Shown here piece after piece: positions 1 to 11,442 of a stretch of DNA of 64,000 nucleotides; the stretch's first letter is position 1, and each line of letters opens with the position of its first letter. The translations under genes were made by a program, and so were the position numbers. The notes beneath the pieces were generated by a model that saw only the letters and a program-made list of their open reading frames with translations, had not been told where the DNA came from and did not search any database. The DNA comes from Mycobacterium kiyosense (GTDB taxonomy: Bacteria > Actinomycetota > Actinomycetes > Mycobacteriales > Mycobacteriaceae). Where the stretch lies: assembly GCA_021654635.1 (NCBI GenBank), contig AP025179.1:3348001-3412000 (forward strand), written 5' to 3'.

Positions 1-198
1 CCGCCCAAGCCCCTCGTGTGGCTGCGATGGGTCTCCGTGTTGCGCGCGCCCCCCGGCGAGGGCGGTCTTGCTTACCAGCCACAGCACCTCGTCGCCGGCG
101 TTGGTCACACAGACGGCGGCCAGATAGTCGGGTGCGCCGACGTCGCACAGGCAAGCTGAGCGTTCGTAGTCGATCAGGCTGCCGGGCCGGTCGCTCAC
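1..198 (-). CDS. Phage-type hypothetical protein (3' end outside window)
   Basis: Reading frame with a GTG start at 198-196 that overlaps the stop of the preceding gene (GTGA). It stays open to the window edge, giving 66 codons. The visible part begins MSDRPGSLIDYERSACLC and shows no domain I recognise. It is the fourth gene in a tightly packed minus-strand row that starts with the integrase, so it most likely belongs to the same prophage-like element. Translational coupling supports it being real; no function can be assigned. Confidence 0.55.
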   Translation of the reverse strand, partial: MSDRPGSLIDYERSACLCDVGAPDYLAAVCVTNAGDEVLWLVSKTALAGGRAQHGDPSQPHEGLGR

Positions 199-410
199 GC
201 TGCGCCGCCGCGCAGAATCGCGGCGATGCGCTCGCGCTGCTCGGCGGTCAGCGGCGGCGCCTGGGCGACGACCCTCGCGACGTGCTCGGCCAGTTGGTGG
301 GCACGGAGCGCCCGGCGGGCCTCGACCAGCTCCGGGTCGTCGGGCTTACGGTCGCGGGACAGCGCACCGATGCGAGCGCGATAATGTGCGGTTTCCGATG
401 ACAAAGCCAT
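195..410 (-). CDS. Small charged prophage-type protein
   Basis: 71-residue protein starting MALSSETAHYRARIG, mostly helical and rich in Arg, Glu and Ala, resembling small hypothetical proteins of mycobacterial phages and phage-like elements. I chose ATG at 410 because GGAGG lies 8 nt upstream. A TTG at 425 in the same frame would put that ribosome site inside the gene. The stop overlaps the next gene's GTG. A short inverted repeat lies just upstream at 427-451. Function unknown. It could be a recombination directionality factor by position, but I see no helix-turn-helix. Confidence 0.55.
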   Translation of the reverse strand: MALSSETAHYRARIGALSRDRKPDDPELVEARRALRAHQLAEHVARVVAQAPPLTAEQRERIAAILRGGAA

Positions 411-426
411 CGCCAGGGCCTCCAAG

Positions 427-451
427 AGCGCGAGAGATTAACCCTCGCGCT
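427..451. repeat. Inverted repeat upstream of small prophage gene
   Basis: Perfect 8-bp arms AGCGCGAG (427-434) and CTCGCGCT (444-451) around a 9-nt spacer. The repeat lies 17 nt upstream of the ATG at 410, within the mRNA leader between two prophage genes. It could be an operator, or a hairpin acting as an attenuator. The assignment rests only on symmetry and position. Confidence 0.4.
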
Positions 452-538
452 GGCAAGGCTGTCACCGAGCGACATCCGGCCCTTGTTGGCGCTCACCGAC
501 GCTGTTACGGGGCGCCCGACGTACCGGTCGTTGGCGCT

Positions 539-892
539 TCACAGGCTAGCAGCGAGATTCTTAAGACTGATGGAGGTTTGGCCGTGCGCCGCCCACGTGT
601 CGAGGAATGCCGCTAGCGACTCGTACCTCGCGGGCGTCGTCTGGCCGTGGCATTCAAACAGCATTCGGTACCGGACGTTGCTCGCGTCGCTCGGCGTGAG
701 CAGATCGGAGCCTGGTTCGATTTCCACTGTGCGACCGTCGATTTCGCGCAGAGCTTGCAGAGAAATGCATCGCCGCCCGTTTTCGGGTGGCACTGGCCGC
801 CATCCCCTGGTGTCGCAGATCAGCGCCCCGAGCTCGTAAGTGCCGCGGGAGTGCACGGCGTCGTCGCAGAAAACGCGGATGCGGTCGATCAT
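539..892 (-). CDS. Prophage hypothetical protein following the integrase
   Basis: 117-residue protein starting MIDRIRVFCDDAVHSRG. The ATG at 892-890 overlaps the integrase TGA (ATGA), so it is translationally coupled to the integrase. It contains CDDAVH near the N-terminus and CHGQTTPARY in the middle, and I recognise no catalytic motif. Small coupled proteins directly downstream of integrase occur in phiRv1-like elements, which is why I place it in the element. The frame runs open further upstream only because it overlaps integrase sequence. Confidence 0.6.
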   Translation of the reverse strand: MIDRIRVFCDDAVHSRGTYELGALICDTRGWRPVPPENGRRCISLQALREIDGRTVEIEPGSDLLTPSDASNVRYRMLFECHGQTTPARYESLAAFLDTWAAHGQTSISLKNLAASL

Positions 893-2325
893 CGGTCCCA
901 CTCGAATCTGACGCTGCTGGGGTCGAAACCTGGACCGGGCCGGGTGCGGTCGATAATCACGCGCAGTCGCAGCGCCTGCAATATGGCGCGGCGCTGGGAT
1001 ACGGCCATCTCGTCCCATCGTTCTCGAGCTCGCGGGCCGGCCAGCGGTTGCACCGCGCTGATGTCCAGCGAGACGACGGACTCGGCGCGGCGCCGTTCGG
1101 CCTCATCGAGCTCGGGCTGCAGGCGCGCGGTGATTCGGCGTAGCTGGTCGGCGCTGATGGCGCCCTCGGCGAACGCGTCGGCCGCTTCGCTCAGACGTTG
1201 ATTCAGCTCGCGGGCACGGTCGGACCACCGCCGCGCCTCCGCATCATCGCCGAGTAGCCAGTCCAGTGCGTCAGGCTGAGCCAGGCGCGCGATGACGACC
1301 TCCCTGACGACCTCGTCGACCGACGGCTCGGAGCGGCCGACGCAGCCCTTATTGCTGTCGCAGATGTACAAATCGAGCGGCTTGCCGCGCTGCCCGCGGC
1401 GCGTGACGGCACGCAGCTTCTCTCCACACACCCCGCACTCGCCTATCCCCCAGCTGAGCAGATGCCGGCGGGCGCCGGGGCGGGCGGTGCCGTTGACTCG
1501 GCGCCCGGGCTCGGTGAGCAGCGCAACGACTTTCTCGTGCTTGGCGCGGTCAACAATCGGCGGCCAGCAGCCGTCGAAACGTTCCTCATCGGGAAGGCCG
1601 CGATGGTGAACACGTTGCGCAATATTCGATTCTCGGATGGCGAGCTTCTTGACCGACGTCTTACCCCACCGCGCCGAGTTGGGCGCCGGCTCGCCGCGCT
1701 GGTTGAGCGACTCGGTGATGCCGCGGAGGGTGTCACCAGCGAGCAGACGGTCGACGACCTCACGGACAACACCGGCCTGTTGCGGGTGTTCGACCCAGGT
1801 GGCGTCAGCCCCGCGGCCCCTCTTCTGCCACCCGTAGCCGAGGTCGCTGGATGGCCGGCCTGAGCGGGCACGTCGCGCGGCCGCGGCTGTGACGCGCTCG
1901 GACTTGATTTCAGATTCCCAGGTTGCCAACGCCCCTTGAATGTCGACCCAGGAGCGGCCGGCCGCCGTTGATAGGTCGTAGTCGCCGCCCTGGGCCTCGG
2001 ACACGTTGACCCTGCACGCGTGGAATGAGTCGATGAACTCGGCGCGCTCACCTCGGTTCCGGGTCATGCGGGTGAGCTGGTAGACGATGACACGGTCGAT
2101 CTGCCGGTCACGCGCCAGCCGCAAAACTTTCTGGTAGCCGGGCCGTTCGGCGCCACGAAACGCGCTGATGTCGTTGTCGGTGTGCTCGGCCACGATCCGA
2201 TAACCCCGTGCTGAGGCGAAGGTGCGGGCATGGTCGAGCTGGGCTGTGACGCCAACCGCCTGGCCGCTGGTGTCTTGGCTGATGCGCGCGTAGAGCGCGA
2301 CGCGCTCGCCGACCGAAGTATTCAC
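889..2325 (-). CDS. int: Large serine recombinase (phage-type integrase)
   Basis: 478-residue site-specific recombinase of the phiC31/Bxb1/phiRv1 class, about the usual length. The N-terminal resolvase domain (about residues 8-150) carries YARISQD with the nucleophile Ser16, and further catalytic Arg residues in LTRMTRNRGERAEF. A recombinase domain follows. Then comes a zinc ribbon with CGVC and a second Cys pair (around residues 300-340), and a C-terminal coiled coil (about 375-430). I chose the GTG at 2325 because everything upstream in frame is antisense of a host metallo-beta-lactamase gene. The gene points into the element, with its promoter squeezed against the junction. It would catalyse attP x attB integration, and excision with a partner factor. 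Confidence 0.93.
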   Translation of the reverse strand: MNTSVGERVALYARISQDTSGQAVGVTAQLDHARTFASARGYRIVAEHTDNDISAFRGAERPGYQKVLRLARDRQIDRVIVYQLTRMTRNRGERAEFIDSFHACRVNVSEAQGGDYDLSTAAGRSWVDIQGALATWESEIKSERVTAAAARRARSGRPSSDLGYGWQKRGRGADATWVEHPQQAGVVREVVDRLLAGDTLRGITESLNQRGEPAPNSARWGKTSVKKLAIRESNIAQRVHHRGLPDEERFDGCWPPIVDRAKHEKVVALLTEPGRRVNGTARPGARRHLLSWGIGECGVCGEKLRAVTRRGQRGKPLDLYICDSNKGCVGRSEPSVDEVVREVVIARLAQPDALDWLLGDDAEARRWSDRARELNQRLSEAADAFAEGAISADQLRRITARLQPELDEAERRRAESVVSLDISAVQPLAGPRARERWDEMAVSQRRAILQALRLRVIIDRTRPGPGFDPSSVRFEWDR

Positions 2326-2350
2326 AATTAAGAGCCTACGGTATTCCCCG
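2326..2350. other. Attachment-site junction of the integrated element
   Basis: Host metallo-beta-lactamase coding sequence is recognisable from 2341 (frame reads FPGGVGKTW) and ends abruptly leftward. In the same frame a TAA lies at 2329-2331, and the integrase start lies at 2325. The element-host junction must therefore lie within a few bases of 2330-2350. Serine integrases leave hybrid attL/attR sites of 40-50 bp with a very short core, so the precise crossover cannot be read from one end. Confidence 0.65.
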
Positions 2351-2526
2351 GCGGCGTCGGCAAGACCTGGCAACCCGGTGACTTCGAGCAGCTGCTCGAC
2401 GACGTGTCCAGCCGGGTGTTCGACGTGTACGACGACGCCACCGTGATCTACCCCGGCCACGGCGACGACACCGTGCTGGGCGCCGAACGCCCACACCTGG
2501 CCGAATGGCGTGAGCGCGGCTGGTAG
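2341..2526 (+). pseudogene. C-terminal remnant of Rv1637c-like metallo-beta-lactamase hydrolase
   Basis: The last 61 codons plus TAG of a glyoxalase II-like metallo-beta-lactamase-fold protein. The frame reads FPGGVGKTW, then VIYPGHGDDT, and ends EWRERGW, matching the end of M. tuberculosis Rv1637c as I know it. PGHG supplies the distal metal-binding His. The N-terminal part with the HxHxDH motif is absent, and an in-frame TAA lies immediately upstream at 2329. The fragment sits 6 bp from the convergent stress-protein gene, as in M. tuberculosis. The missing half should lie at the other end of the element, outside the window. Confidence 0.85.
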
Positions 2527-2531
2527 GCCGG

Positions 2532-2972
2532 CTACGTGGTGTGCACGATCAGCACGTCGACCTTCGCCTTACGCGAGACGTTGGCCGGCACCGATCCCAG
2601 CAGCCGTCCCGCGATCGTGCTCAAGCCGACGTTGCCGACCACCAGCAGGTCCGCCTTCTCCGACTCGGCCAGCTGCACCAACGCATCCACCGGGGCGCCT
2701 TCGATCGCGCGCTCCTCGACGTTCTTCGCGCCGGCGATGTGCGCCCGTTCCTTGGCCGTGTGCAGGATGTCGTAGATCGGACCGGTGCCCGTCACCTTGT
2801 AGCTCTCGCCCTTGAGGGCGTCGACCGCGCGGGCGTCCTCCTGCTGGGGCAGGTACGCCGACGCGATGATCAACTTGGCGTCGCTTCCGGCGAGTTTGGC
2901 CGCCCTCTCGACCGCGCGCAGCGACGAATCCGAGCCGTCAGTACCTACGACAACGGTTTGATAGGCGCTCAT
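2532..2972 (-). CDS. Universal stress protein, Rv1636 (TB15.3) type
   Basis: 146-residue single-domain USP. VVVGTDGSDSS at the N-terminus and the C-terminal GNVGLSTIAGRLLGSVPANV match the USP nucleotide-binding loop (G-x2-G-x9-G-S/T). Length and context fit M. tuberculosis Rv1636, which is known to bind cAMP. It is a cytoplasmic homodimer in that family. Here it is divergent from the mannosyltransferase gene (181-bp gap) and convergent with the metallo-beta-lactamase remnant. The cAMP link is noteworthy because an adenylate cyclase is encoded at 35,975, but no regulatory connection can be seen in the sequence. Confidence 0.93.
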   Translation of the reverse strand: MSAYQTVVVGTDGSDSSLRAVERAAKLAGSDAKLIIASAYLPQQEDARAVDALKGESYKVTGTGPIYDILHTAKERAHIAGAKNVEERAIEGAPVDALVQLAESEKADLLVVGNVGLSTIAGRLLGSVPANVSRKAKVDVLIVHTT

Positions 2973-3153
2973 TTACCCTCCCAGGTGTCGGTTTCTCAGC
3001 CAACCCAAGACAGTATCGCGTTGCTGGACCGTGGTGGGAGAGATTTGCGGCGTGGCAGCCCTCACGGTCGTGTCCGCCGCATTGCGCAGCTCACGTCGCC
3101 GGGCCGCTCAACTGCACTGTTCGGCAAAGCTCCACTTAAGGTGGTAGGCGATC

Positions 3154-4722
3154 ATGTCTACCCCTGTCGTCGAAGATCCCGTGGCTGACGGCGCCGAATC
3201 GGCGTCGTCGGCAACTTCGCGCGGCAGGTTGCTGGACCCGTGGGCGATAGCCGCGCTGACCGCGGTCGTCAGCGGCGCCTGGGCCGCGCGACCGTCGCTG
3301 TGGTACGACGAAGGCGCGACGATCTCGGCGTCGGCCAGCCGCACGCTGCCCGAGTTGTGGAAGTTGCTGAGCCACATCGACGCCGTCCACGGCTTCTACT
3401 ACCTGCTGATGCACGGCTGGTTCGCGATCTTCCCCCCGACCGAATTCTGGTCACGAGCACCCAGCGCGCTGGCGGTGGGGGCAGCCGCCGCAGGCGTGGT
3501 GGTGTTCGCGAAGCAGTTCGCGGGGCGGACGACGGCACTGTGCGCGGGCGTCGTCTTCGCGATCCTGCCCAGGGTGACATGGGCGGGCATCGAGGCCCGC
3601 TCCTACGCGCTGTCGGTCGCCGCCGCGGTCTGGCTGACCGTGCTGTTCGTCGCCGCGGTGCGACGTAATCGGGCCCGGATGTGGGTGTCCTACGCGCTGG
3701 CGTTGATGCTCACCATTCTGGTCAGCATCAACACGGTGCTGCTGGTGCCGGTGTACGCGGCGATCCTGCCCGCGGTGGCCCCGGGCAAGCCGCGTAAGCG
3801 GCCGGCCATCTGGTTTGCGGTGGCGTCGGCCGTCGCGCTCGGAGCGATGACGCCTTTCCTGCTGTTCGCCCACAACCAGGTCTTTCAGGTCGGCTGGATC
3901 GCGGGGCTGCACCGCAACCTGTTCCTCGACGTCGTGCACCGGCAGTTCTTCGACCACAGCATCGCCTTCGCCATCCTCGCCGGTGTCCTGGTGGTCGTCG
4001 CGGCTGGCCTCCGGCTGGCCGGGCGCGCCAGGGCCGAGGCCGGCACCGGCCGGTTGCTGCTGATCAGTGTGCTGTGGGTGGTCATCCCGACCGGCACCGT
4101 GCTGATCTACTCGGCGCTCAGCGAACCGATCTACTACCCGCGATACCTGATCTTCACCGCCCCCGCCGCGGCGGTGATCCTGGCAATCTGCATCGTCGCC
4201 ATCGCCCGCACCCGGTGGCAGGTGGCCGCCCTGCTGGTAGCCATGGCCGTGGCCGCGTTTCCGGGCTACTACTTCATCCAGCGTGGGCCGTACGCCAAGG
4301 AGGGGTGGGACTACAGCCAAGTGGCGGACGTCATCAGCGCCCACGCCGCACCCGGCGACTGTCTGTTGCTGGACAACACGGTGCCCTGGCTGCCCGGGCC
4401 GATCCGCGCCCTGGTGGCCACCCGGCCGGCCGCCTTCCACTCCCTGATCGACATCGAACGGGGCGCCTACGGACCCAAGGCCGGCACGTTGTGGGACGGC
4501 CACGTCGCGGTCTGGCTGACGACCGCCAAGATCAACAAATGCTCCACCCTGTGGACCATCACCAACCACGACCCTTCGCAGCCCGATCACCAAGTGGGAC
4601 AGTCACTTCCGCCGGGAGCGTTCGGGCGCTCACCGGCCTATCAGTTCCCGGGCCATCTGGGTTTTCACATCGTCGAGCGGTGGCAGTTCCACTATTCACA
4701 GGTCGTCAAGTCGACCCGGTGA
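3154..4722 (+). CDS. capA: Integral membrane mannosyltransferase, CapA (Rv1635c) type
   Basis: 522-residue polytopic GT-C glycosyltransferase. The short cytoplasmic N-terminus is followed by the first helix (about 30-45). Next is an external loop with LWYDEGA (Asp52-Glu53), the acidic pair typical of polyprenyl-phosphate-sugar-dependent enzymes. About nine more helices follow, then a soluble C-terminal domain from roughly residue 375. By homology to Rv1635c it would transfer mannose from a polyprenyl donor to lipoarabinomannan in the periplasm. A purine-rich AAGGTGGT lies about 8 nt before the ATG. Its 3' end overlaps the convergent MFS gene by 27 bp. Confidence 0.85.
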   Translation: MSTPVVEDPVADGAESASSATSRGRLLDPWAIAALTAVVSGAWAARPSLWYDEGATISASASRTLPELWKLLSHIDAVHGFYYLLMHGWFAIFPPTEFWSRAPSALAVGAAAAGVVVFAKQFAGRTTALCAGVVFAILPRVTWAGIEARSYALSVAAAVWLTVLFVAAVRRNRARMWVSYALALMLTILVSINTVLLVPVYAAILPAVAPGKPRKRPAIWFAVASAVALGAMTPFLLFAHNQVFQVGWIAGLHRNLFLDVVHRQFFDHSIAFAILAGVLVVVAAGLRLAGRARAEAGTGRLLLISVLWVVIPTGTVLIYSALSEPIYYPRYLIFTAPAAAVILAICIVAIARTRWQVAALLVAMAVAAFPGYYFIQRGPYAKEGWDYSQVADVISAHAAPGDCLLLDNTVPWLPGPIRALVATRPAAFHSLIDIERGAYGPKAGTLWDGHVAVWLTTAKINKCSTLWTITNHDPSQPDHQVGQSLPPGAFGRSPAYQFPGHLGFHIVERWQFHYSQVVKSTR

Positions 4723-6114
4723 GCGTCGGTCGCGGTGGGTTGCCTGATAGGAGCTGAGGAATCCGAGGGCGGCCAGTGCGGTGAACACCGCGAACAGCCA
4801 GCGCGCCGACGTCACCTCGCCGCCGGGTGCGGTGTTGACGACGACGCCCGCCAGTCCGGCGCCGAACGCCCCGGAACTCAGCTGGACGATGTTGATCGCC
4901 GCGGCCGCCGCGCTGCTTTCGGCCGGGTCGTCGACGGCGGTCATCGCCCGGACCGCCAGATGAGGCCACCCCATTCCGATGCCCGCACCGGTGATCAGCA
5001 GGGCCAGCGCCCACAGCAGCACGAACGACAGCGAGGCGTAAGGACGCTGCGTTACCGCACCCAGCGCCAGGCCGGACGCCATCACCAGCGGAGCCACCGC
5101 GACCACATGCCCGATCACCTGCCGGTTGGTCAGCGACGCGCTGACCACCTCGGCGAGGGTCCACCCGGTGGCGAGCGCGGCCCCCAGAAACCCGGATTCC
5201 ACCGGACTCAGGTCGGCCAGCTTCTGCCCGAAGAACGGCACATAGGTGTTGGCCATCGCCGCCACCATCTGCACGGCCATGGTCAGGTAAATCCACTTCA
5301 GCGGCCCGGAACCAAACACGCTGCGCGGCAACACCGCGACGTGCATCCGCCAGTCCACGATCACGAAGACCACCACCAGCAGCGCGGCGGCGGCCAGCAG
5401 CCCGAAGGTCTGAATCCGGTATTGCGGCAGCTCCGCGACGCTGACGGCCAGCGCAGCCGCCCCGATCAGCAGCAGCGACCAGACCGGCACCGGGTGGGCG
5501 ATCGGCTTCTCGCCGCCGATATGCCCAGCCGGCAGCACTTTCCGCACCAGCAGCGCCATCAGTGCGGCGGCGAACGCGATCGACACGAACGCCCACTGCC
5601 ACAAGTCCAGCTGGGCGAAGATCCCTCCGGTTGTGGGTCCGACCAGCGTCGCGACCCCCCACATCGTGGAGACCAGCGCCGAGCCGCGGGTCCACAGCTG
5701 GCGCGGCAGCGCGGAGTTGATCAGCGCATACCCCAGACCGGCCAGCAGGCCGCCCGCGAGGCCTTGCAGCATGCGTCCGGCGACCAGGATCTGCATGTTC
5801 GGCGCCAGTGCCGAGACCAGGCTCGACAACGCGAAGACGGTGAGCCCCATCAGATATGACGATCGTGCTCCGACCCGCACCAGCATCGGGTTCACCGTGG
5901 TCGCCGCGACCACCGAGCCGACCAGATAGAGCGTGGTCGCCCAGGCGAACAGGCGTTCACCGCCGATGTCCGCGACGATGCTCGGGAGCATGCTGACGGT
6001 GAGGAACTCGTTGGTGGCGTAGAGTCCGACGCCGCCGGCCAGCACGGTGCAGGTGCCCAGATGCCGACCGAACAGCTCACGCCAACTGCCGGTCTCACTG
6101 ACCGTCTCCGTCAC
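4696..6114 (-). CDS. MFS multidrug efflux transporter, Rv1634 type (intact copy)
   Basis: 472-residue major facilitator protein with 12-14 predicted helices. The N-terminal helix contains [16 protein letters not shown], and the helix 4-5 region has [20 protein letters not shown], similar to the family motif C area. M. tuberculosis Rv1634 occupies the same position next to uvrB and has been linked to drug efflux. The GTG start at 6114 lies 24 bp downstream of the stop of a second, closely related copy, so the two are tandem duplicates. Substrate unknown. Confidence 0.88.
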   Translation of the reverse strand: MTETVSETGSWRELFGRHLGTCTVLAGGVGLYATNEFLTVSMLPSIVADIGGERLFAWATTLYLVGSVVAATTVNPMLVRVGARSSYLMGLTVFALSSLVSALAPNMQILVAGRMLQGLAGGLLAGLGYALINSALPRQLWTRGSALVSTMWGVATLVGPTTGGIFAQLDLWQWAFVSIAFAAALMALLVRKVLPAGHIGGEKPIAHPVPVWSLLLIGAAALAVSVAELPQYRIQTFGLLAAAALLVVVFVIVDWRMHVAVLPRSVFGSGPLKWIYLTMAVQMVAAMANTYVPFFGQKLADLSPVESGFLGAALATGWTLAEVVSASLTNRQVIGHVVAVAPLVMASGLALGAVTQRPYASLSFVLLWALALLITGAGIGMGWPHLAVRAMTAVDDPAESSAAAAAINIVQLSSGAFGAGLAGVVVNTAPGGEVTSARWLFAVFTALAALGFLSSYQATHRDRRSPGRLDDL

Positions 6115-6138
6115 GCTCCTACCGTAAGAGGTGCGGTG

Positions 6139-7545
6139 TTAACGCAGTGACCGCCGATCCCGGCGAGTCGCCCGATACGCCGCCAGCACACCGACCGCGG
6201 CCAGCACCGTGAACACCGCGTACAACCAGCGGGCTTGAATCACCGCGTCGCCCGGAGCGGTGTTCACGACCACGCCGGCGATCCCGGCGCCGAAGGCTCC
6301 GGAGATCAGCTGCACGGTGTTGATCGCGGCGGCGGCCGCGCTGCTCTCGGCCGGGTCGTCGACGGACTCCATGGCCCGCACCGACATGTGTGGCCAAGCC
6401 ATGCCGATGCCGATGCCGGCGATCACCAGAGCCAGCGCCCACAGCCCGACCAGGCTCGGCGAAGCGTCCGCGCTCTGCGTCAGGGCGCCCACCGCCAGCC
6501 CGGTCCCCATCAACAGCGGCGCGACCAGCACGACGTATCCGATGACACGTCGGTTGTGCAGCGACGCGCTGACGACCTCGCTGACCGTCCATCCGACAGC
6601 CAGCGAGGCGCCCAGGAAGCCGGCGCCGACCGGTGACAGGTGTCCCAGCCGCTGCCCGAACAGCGGCACGTACGTGTCGACCATCACCGCCATCATGAGC
6701 ATCGCCATGGTCAGGTAGATCCACTTCAACGGACCGGAGCCGAACACGCTGGGCGGCAGCACCTTTGCCTGCTTCCGGCGATCGACCGCTATGAATGCCG
6801 CGACCAGCAGCAGCCCGAGGAACACCAGGCCGGCGATGGCGGCGGCGTTGCGCGGTAGTTGTGCGACGCTGACCGCCAGCGCGGCGGCCCCGATCACCAG
6901 CAGCGACCACACCGGCACCTGGCGGGTGGAGTGCTCCCCCGCCGCGACGGCCCGCTCGGCGCCCAGCACCGCGGTCACCAGGGCCGCCATCAAAACGCTC
7001 AGCACCGTCATCGTCCCGAAAGCCCAGCGCCACAGGCCGTACTGCGCGAAGACCCCGCCGATCGCGGGGCCCACCACCGTGGCGACCCCCCCCACATCGC
7101 CGAGACCAGCGCGGACCCGCGGGTCCACAGCTCGCGCGGCAGTTCGGCGTTGATCAGCGCGTAGCCGAGTCCGGCCAGCAGGCCCCCGGCGACTCCCCCT
7201 GCAAGGTGCGGCCCGCGATCAGCACCTGCATGGTCGGGGCGACCGCGCATACCAGGCTGGCCACCCCGAACACGGACAGTCCCAGCAGAAATGACACGCG
7301 GGCTCCGAACTGCCGCAATGTCGCGTTGACGGTGGTGGCCGCGGCCACGGAGCCGACCAGATACAGCGTGACCACCCAGGCGTAGAGGCGGCTGCCGCCG
7401 ATCTCGGCGATGGCGCTGGGGAGCAGGCTGACGGTGAGGAACTCGTTGGTGGCGTACATCGCGACGCCGCCGGCCAGCACGGTGCAGGTACCCAGATGGT
7501 GACCCAGCAGGTCACGCCAGCTGCCGGTCGCGCGCGCTGTCTGCG

Positions 7546-7549
<4 letters not shown>
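6139..7549 (-). CDS. MFS transporter, tandem second copy with two frameshifts
   Basis: Paralogue of the adjacent MFS gene: it shares the N-terminal [26 protein letters not shown] and the C-terminal [16 protein letters not shown]. The frame breaks twice, at a C5 run (7195-7199, one base too few) and at a C8 run (7086-7093). The product is therefore read in three frames: 7549 to about 7200, about 7200 to 7090, and 7090 to 6139. The GTG start overlaps the uvrB stop (GTGA), so this is the copy in the syntenic Rv1634 position. Homopolymer location makes sequencing error likely; decay after duplication is the alternative. Confidence 0.8.
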
Positions 7550-9704
<2,155 letters not shown>

Positions 9705-9711
9705 GTCTGCC

Positions 9712-9717
9712 AGGGTA
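9712..9717 (-). promoter_or_regulatory. Candidate -10 box for leaderless uvrB mRNA
   Basis: The reverse strand reads TACCCT followed by 7 nt and the uvrB ATG. It fits the mycobacterial TANNNT -10 pattern placed so that transcription would start at the ATG. No -35 or ribosome site is evident. Confidence 0.4.
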
Positions 9718-9992
9718 GTCAACGGGACCGACAAGTCCTCGGCGCGAGCGGCCCCGAAGGCCGGCGAACGGTGCGCCCCGACCATCCCTCTGAGGACGCT
9801 CGCGCAGGCAGGGACGAAATCCAACCGGCACATCAGCCACAGTGTGCACACCAGCAACATGCATCTCTCATTTCACGGAAAGGCCCTGGCAGAGCGCCAT
9901 TTTCAGCCGACACGGCTCCGCGGCGCACCGGACTTGTCGGCCCGGTGGCCTATGTTGGGCGTCCGGACGAACGACAAGAGCAAGGGACGACG

Positions 9993-11442
9993 GTGGACGA
10001 CTACGCGGGCCTGTCGGCGACAGACCTTCTCGCGCTCAACCGCGACCTGCAGGGCTCTCGGGCGGTCCGGCTGCTGGCCACGCTCAACCTGGGCCTCTAC
10101 GCGACGCTGATGGAACGCCACCTCAGCGACACCGCCGTCCCGGAGACCGAGCTCGTGGTGCGGCTGGAACGCGATCTCGCCGAGCTGGGCGAGCCCCAGT
10201 CCGGGCTCGCGCTGATCAAATCCTGGGCCGGCCAGGGCTGGCTGCACCGCGTCGTGGACAGCCGGGCCGGCCACGAACAGAACCTCTGCTATCTCACCCA
10301 GGACACCCGCCGCGCGCTGGACTTCCTGCGCGGCATGCGTCGTCAGGACACCATCGCCACCGGGGGCTCGATCACCGGGCTTCGCCGCCCGGCTCAAGCA
10401 GGTCGCCCTGCGGGTGGACAGCGACCCGGCCCGCATCCGCAAGCAGATCGAGGCCGAGATCGACGCCCTGCACCAGCAACTCGACCAGCTCGACGCGGGC
10501 CAACGCCCGGCACCGGACGTGACCGACTGCTACGACGAAGCGCGCGCGATCGCCTTGCAGATGGAACGGTTGATCACCGACATCGGCCAGTACGGTGCCA
10601 TGATCGAGCAGGCCACCGCCGCCCTGGACGAACCCATCGACAGCAACGTGGAATACCGCGACCGGCAGCGCCAGATGTATTCCGACTACCAGGCCGCCTG
10701 GGACTCCCGAGGCCGTGACTCGCACCGCGCCTTCCTGCGCATGGTCAACGACCCCGACCAGCGTGCCGAATTCGAGGCCGACGTGGCCGCCGTCGCCGAC
10801 GCGCTGCCCGCCCTCGACCCGGATCTGCGCAAGATCATGACCGGCTTCTTCGAACTCGTCGGCCACCAGATCGACGAGGTGGAGCGCATTCAGCAGCGCT
10901 GCGCCCAGCGCGTCAAGCGGTTCACCGCATTCGGCACCATGGAGCAGCGCCGCGGCGTGGCCCGTCAGCTCAACCAGGCCATCGGCGCGGCCCGTGCGCT
11001 GCTCAAGACTTCGCTGACCGACTCCCGCCTCGACATCGACGTCCCGCTGGCCCGGCACGCCATCAGTTCGGTCGGCGCACTGAGCTTCAAGATCGGCGAC
11101 CTGTCCAGGCCCAAACCCGCTGAGGCCGCCACCGGCGAGGTCGACCTGACCACCTTCGCTGCCCTCACCACGCAGGTCGACGCACCCGCCATGGCGGACG
11201 CCCTCAACGACAGCCTGCGCAAGGGACCCGTCAGCCTGCCGGACGCCGTCGCGATGCTGGACACCGCCTACCTCGGTCACGTCATCGTTTTGTGGTCCTG
11301 GGCGCTCAAGCAACCCCAAGACGGCACCGTCGGGTCGACCGCCGTCCGGTTTCGCTCCCTGGCCGGCCCCGACCGTGAAATCGAGCTTCCCCGTTTGACT
11401 TTCACCGAACCGATCACCACTCTCGCGGGAGCCGGCACGTGA
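9993..11442 (+). CDS. jetA: JetA / MksF-like subunit (DUF3375) of a Wadjet-type SMC complex, one frameshift
   Basis: Kleisin-like subunit of the MksBEF/JetABC condensin complex, 482 residues if corrected. The N-terminal part (LLALNRDLQGSRAVRLLATL) and the helical core (ELVGHQIDEVERIQQRCAQRVKR is split here only for brevity of recognition) resemble DUF3375 proteins. The frame shifts at a GGG (10377-10379, one G too many); correction gives ITGFAARLKQVALRV. GTG start with AAGGGA 5 nt upstream, and a possible -10 TATGTT at 9951-9956. The stop overlaps jetB (GTGA). In M. smegmatis the related EptABCD system restricts plasmid maintenance. Assignment rests on family resemblance and operon order. Confidence 0.8.

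Noticed and set aside
2326..2496. N-terminal extension of the integrase frame by 57 codons
   Set aside because: This stretch is antisense to the conserved C-terminus of the host hydrolase; the recombinase family starts at about VALYARISQD.
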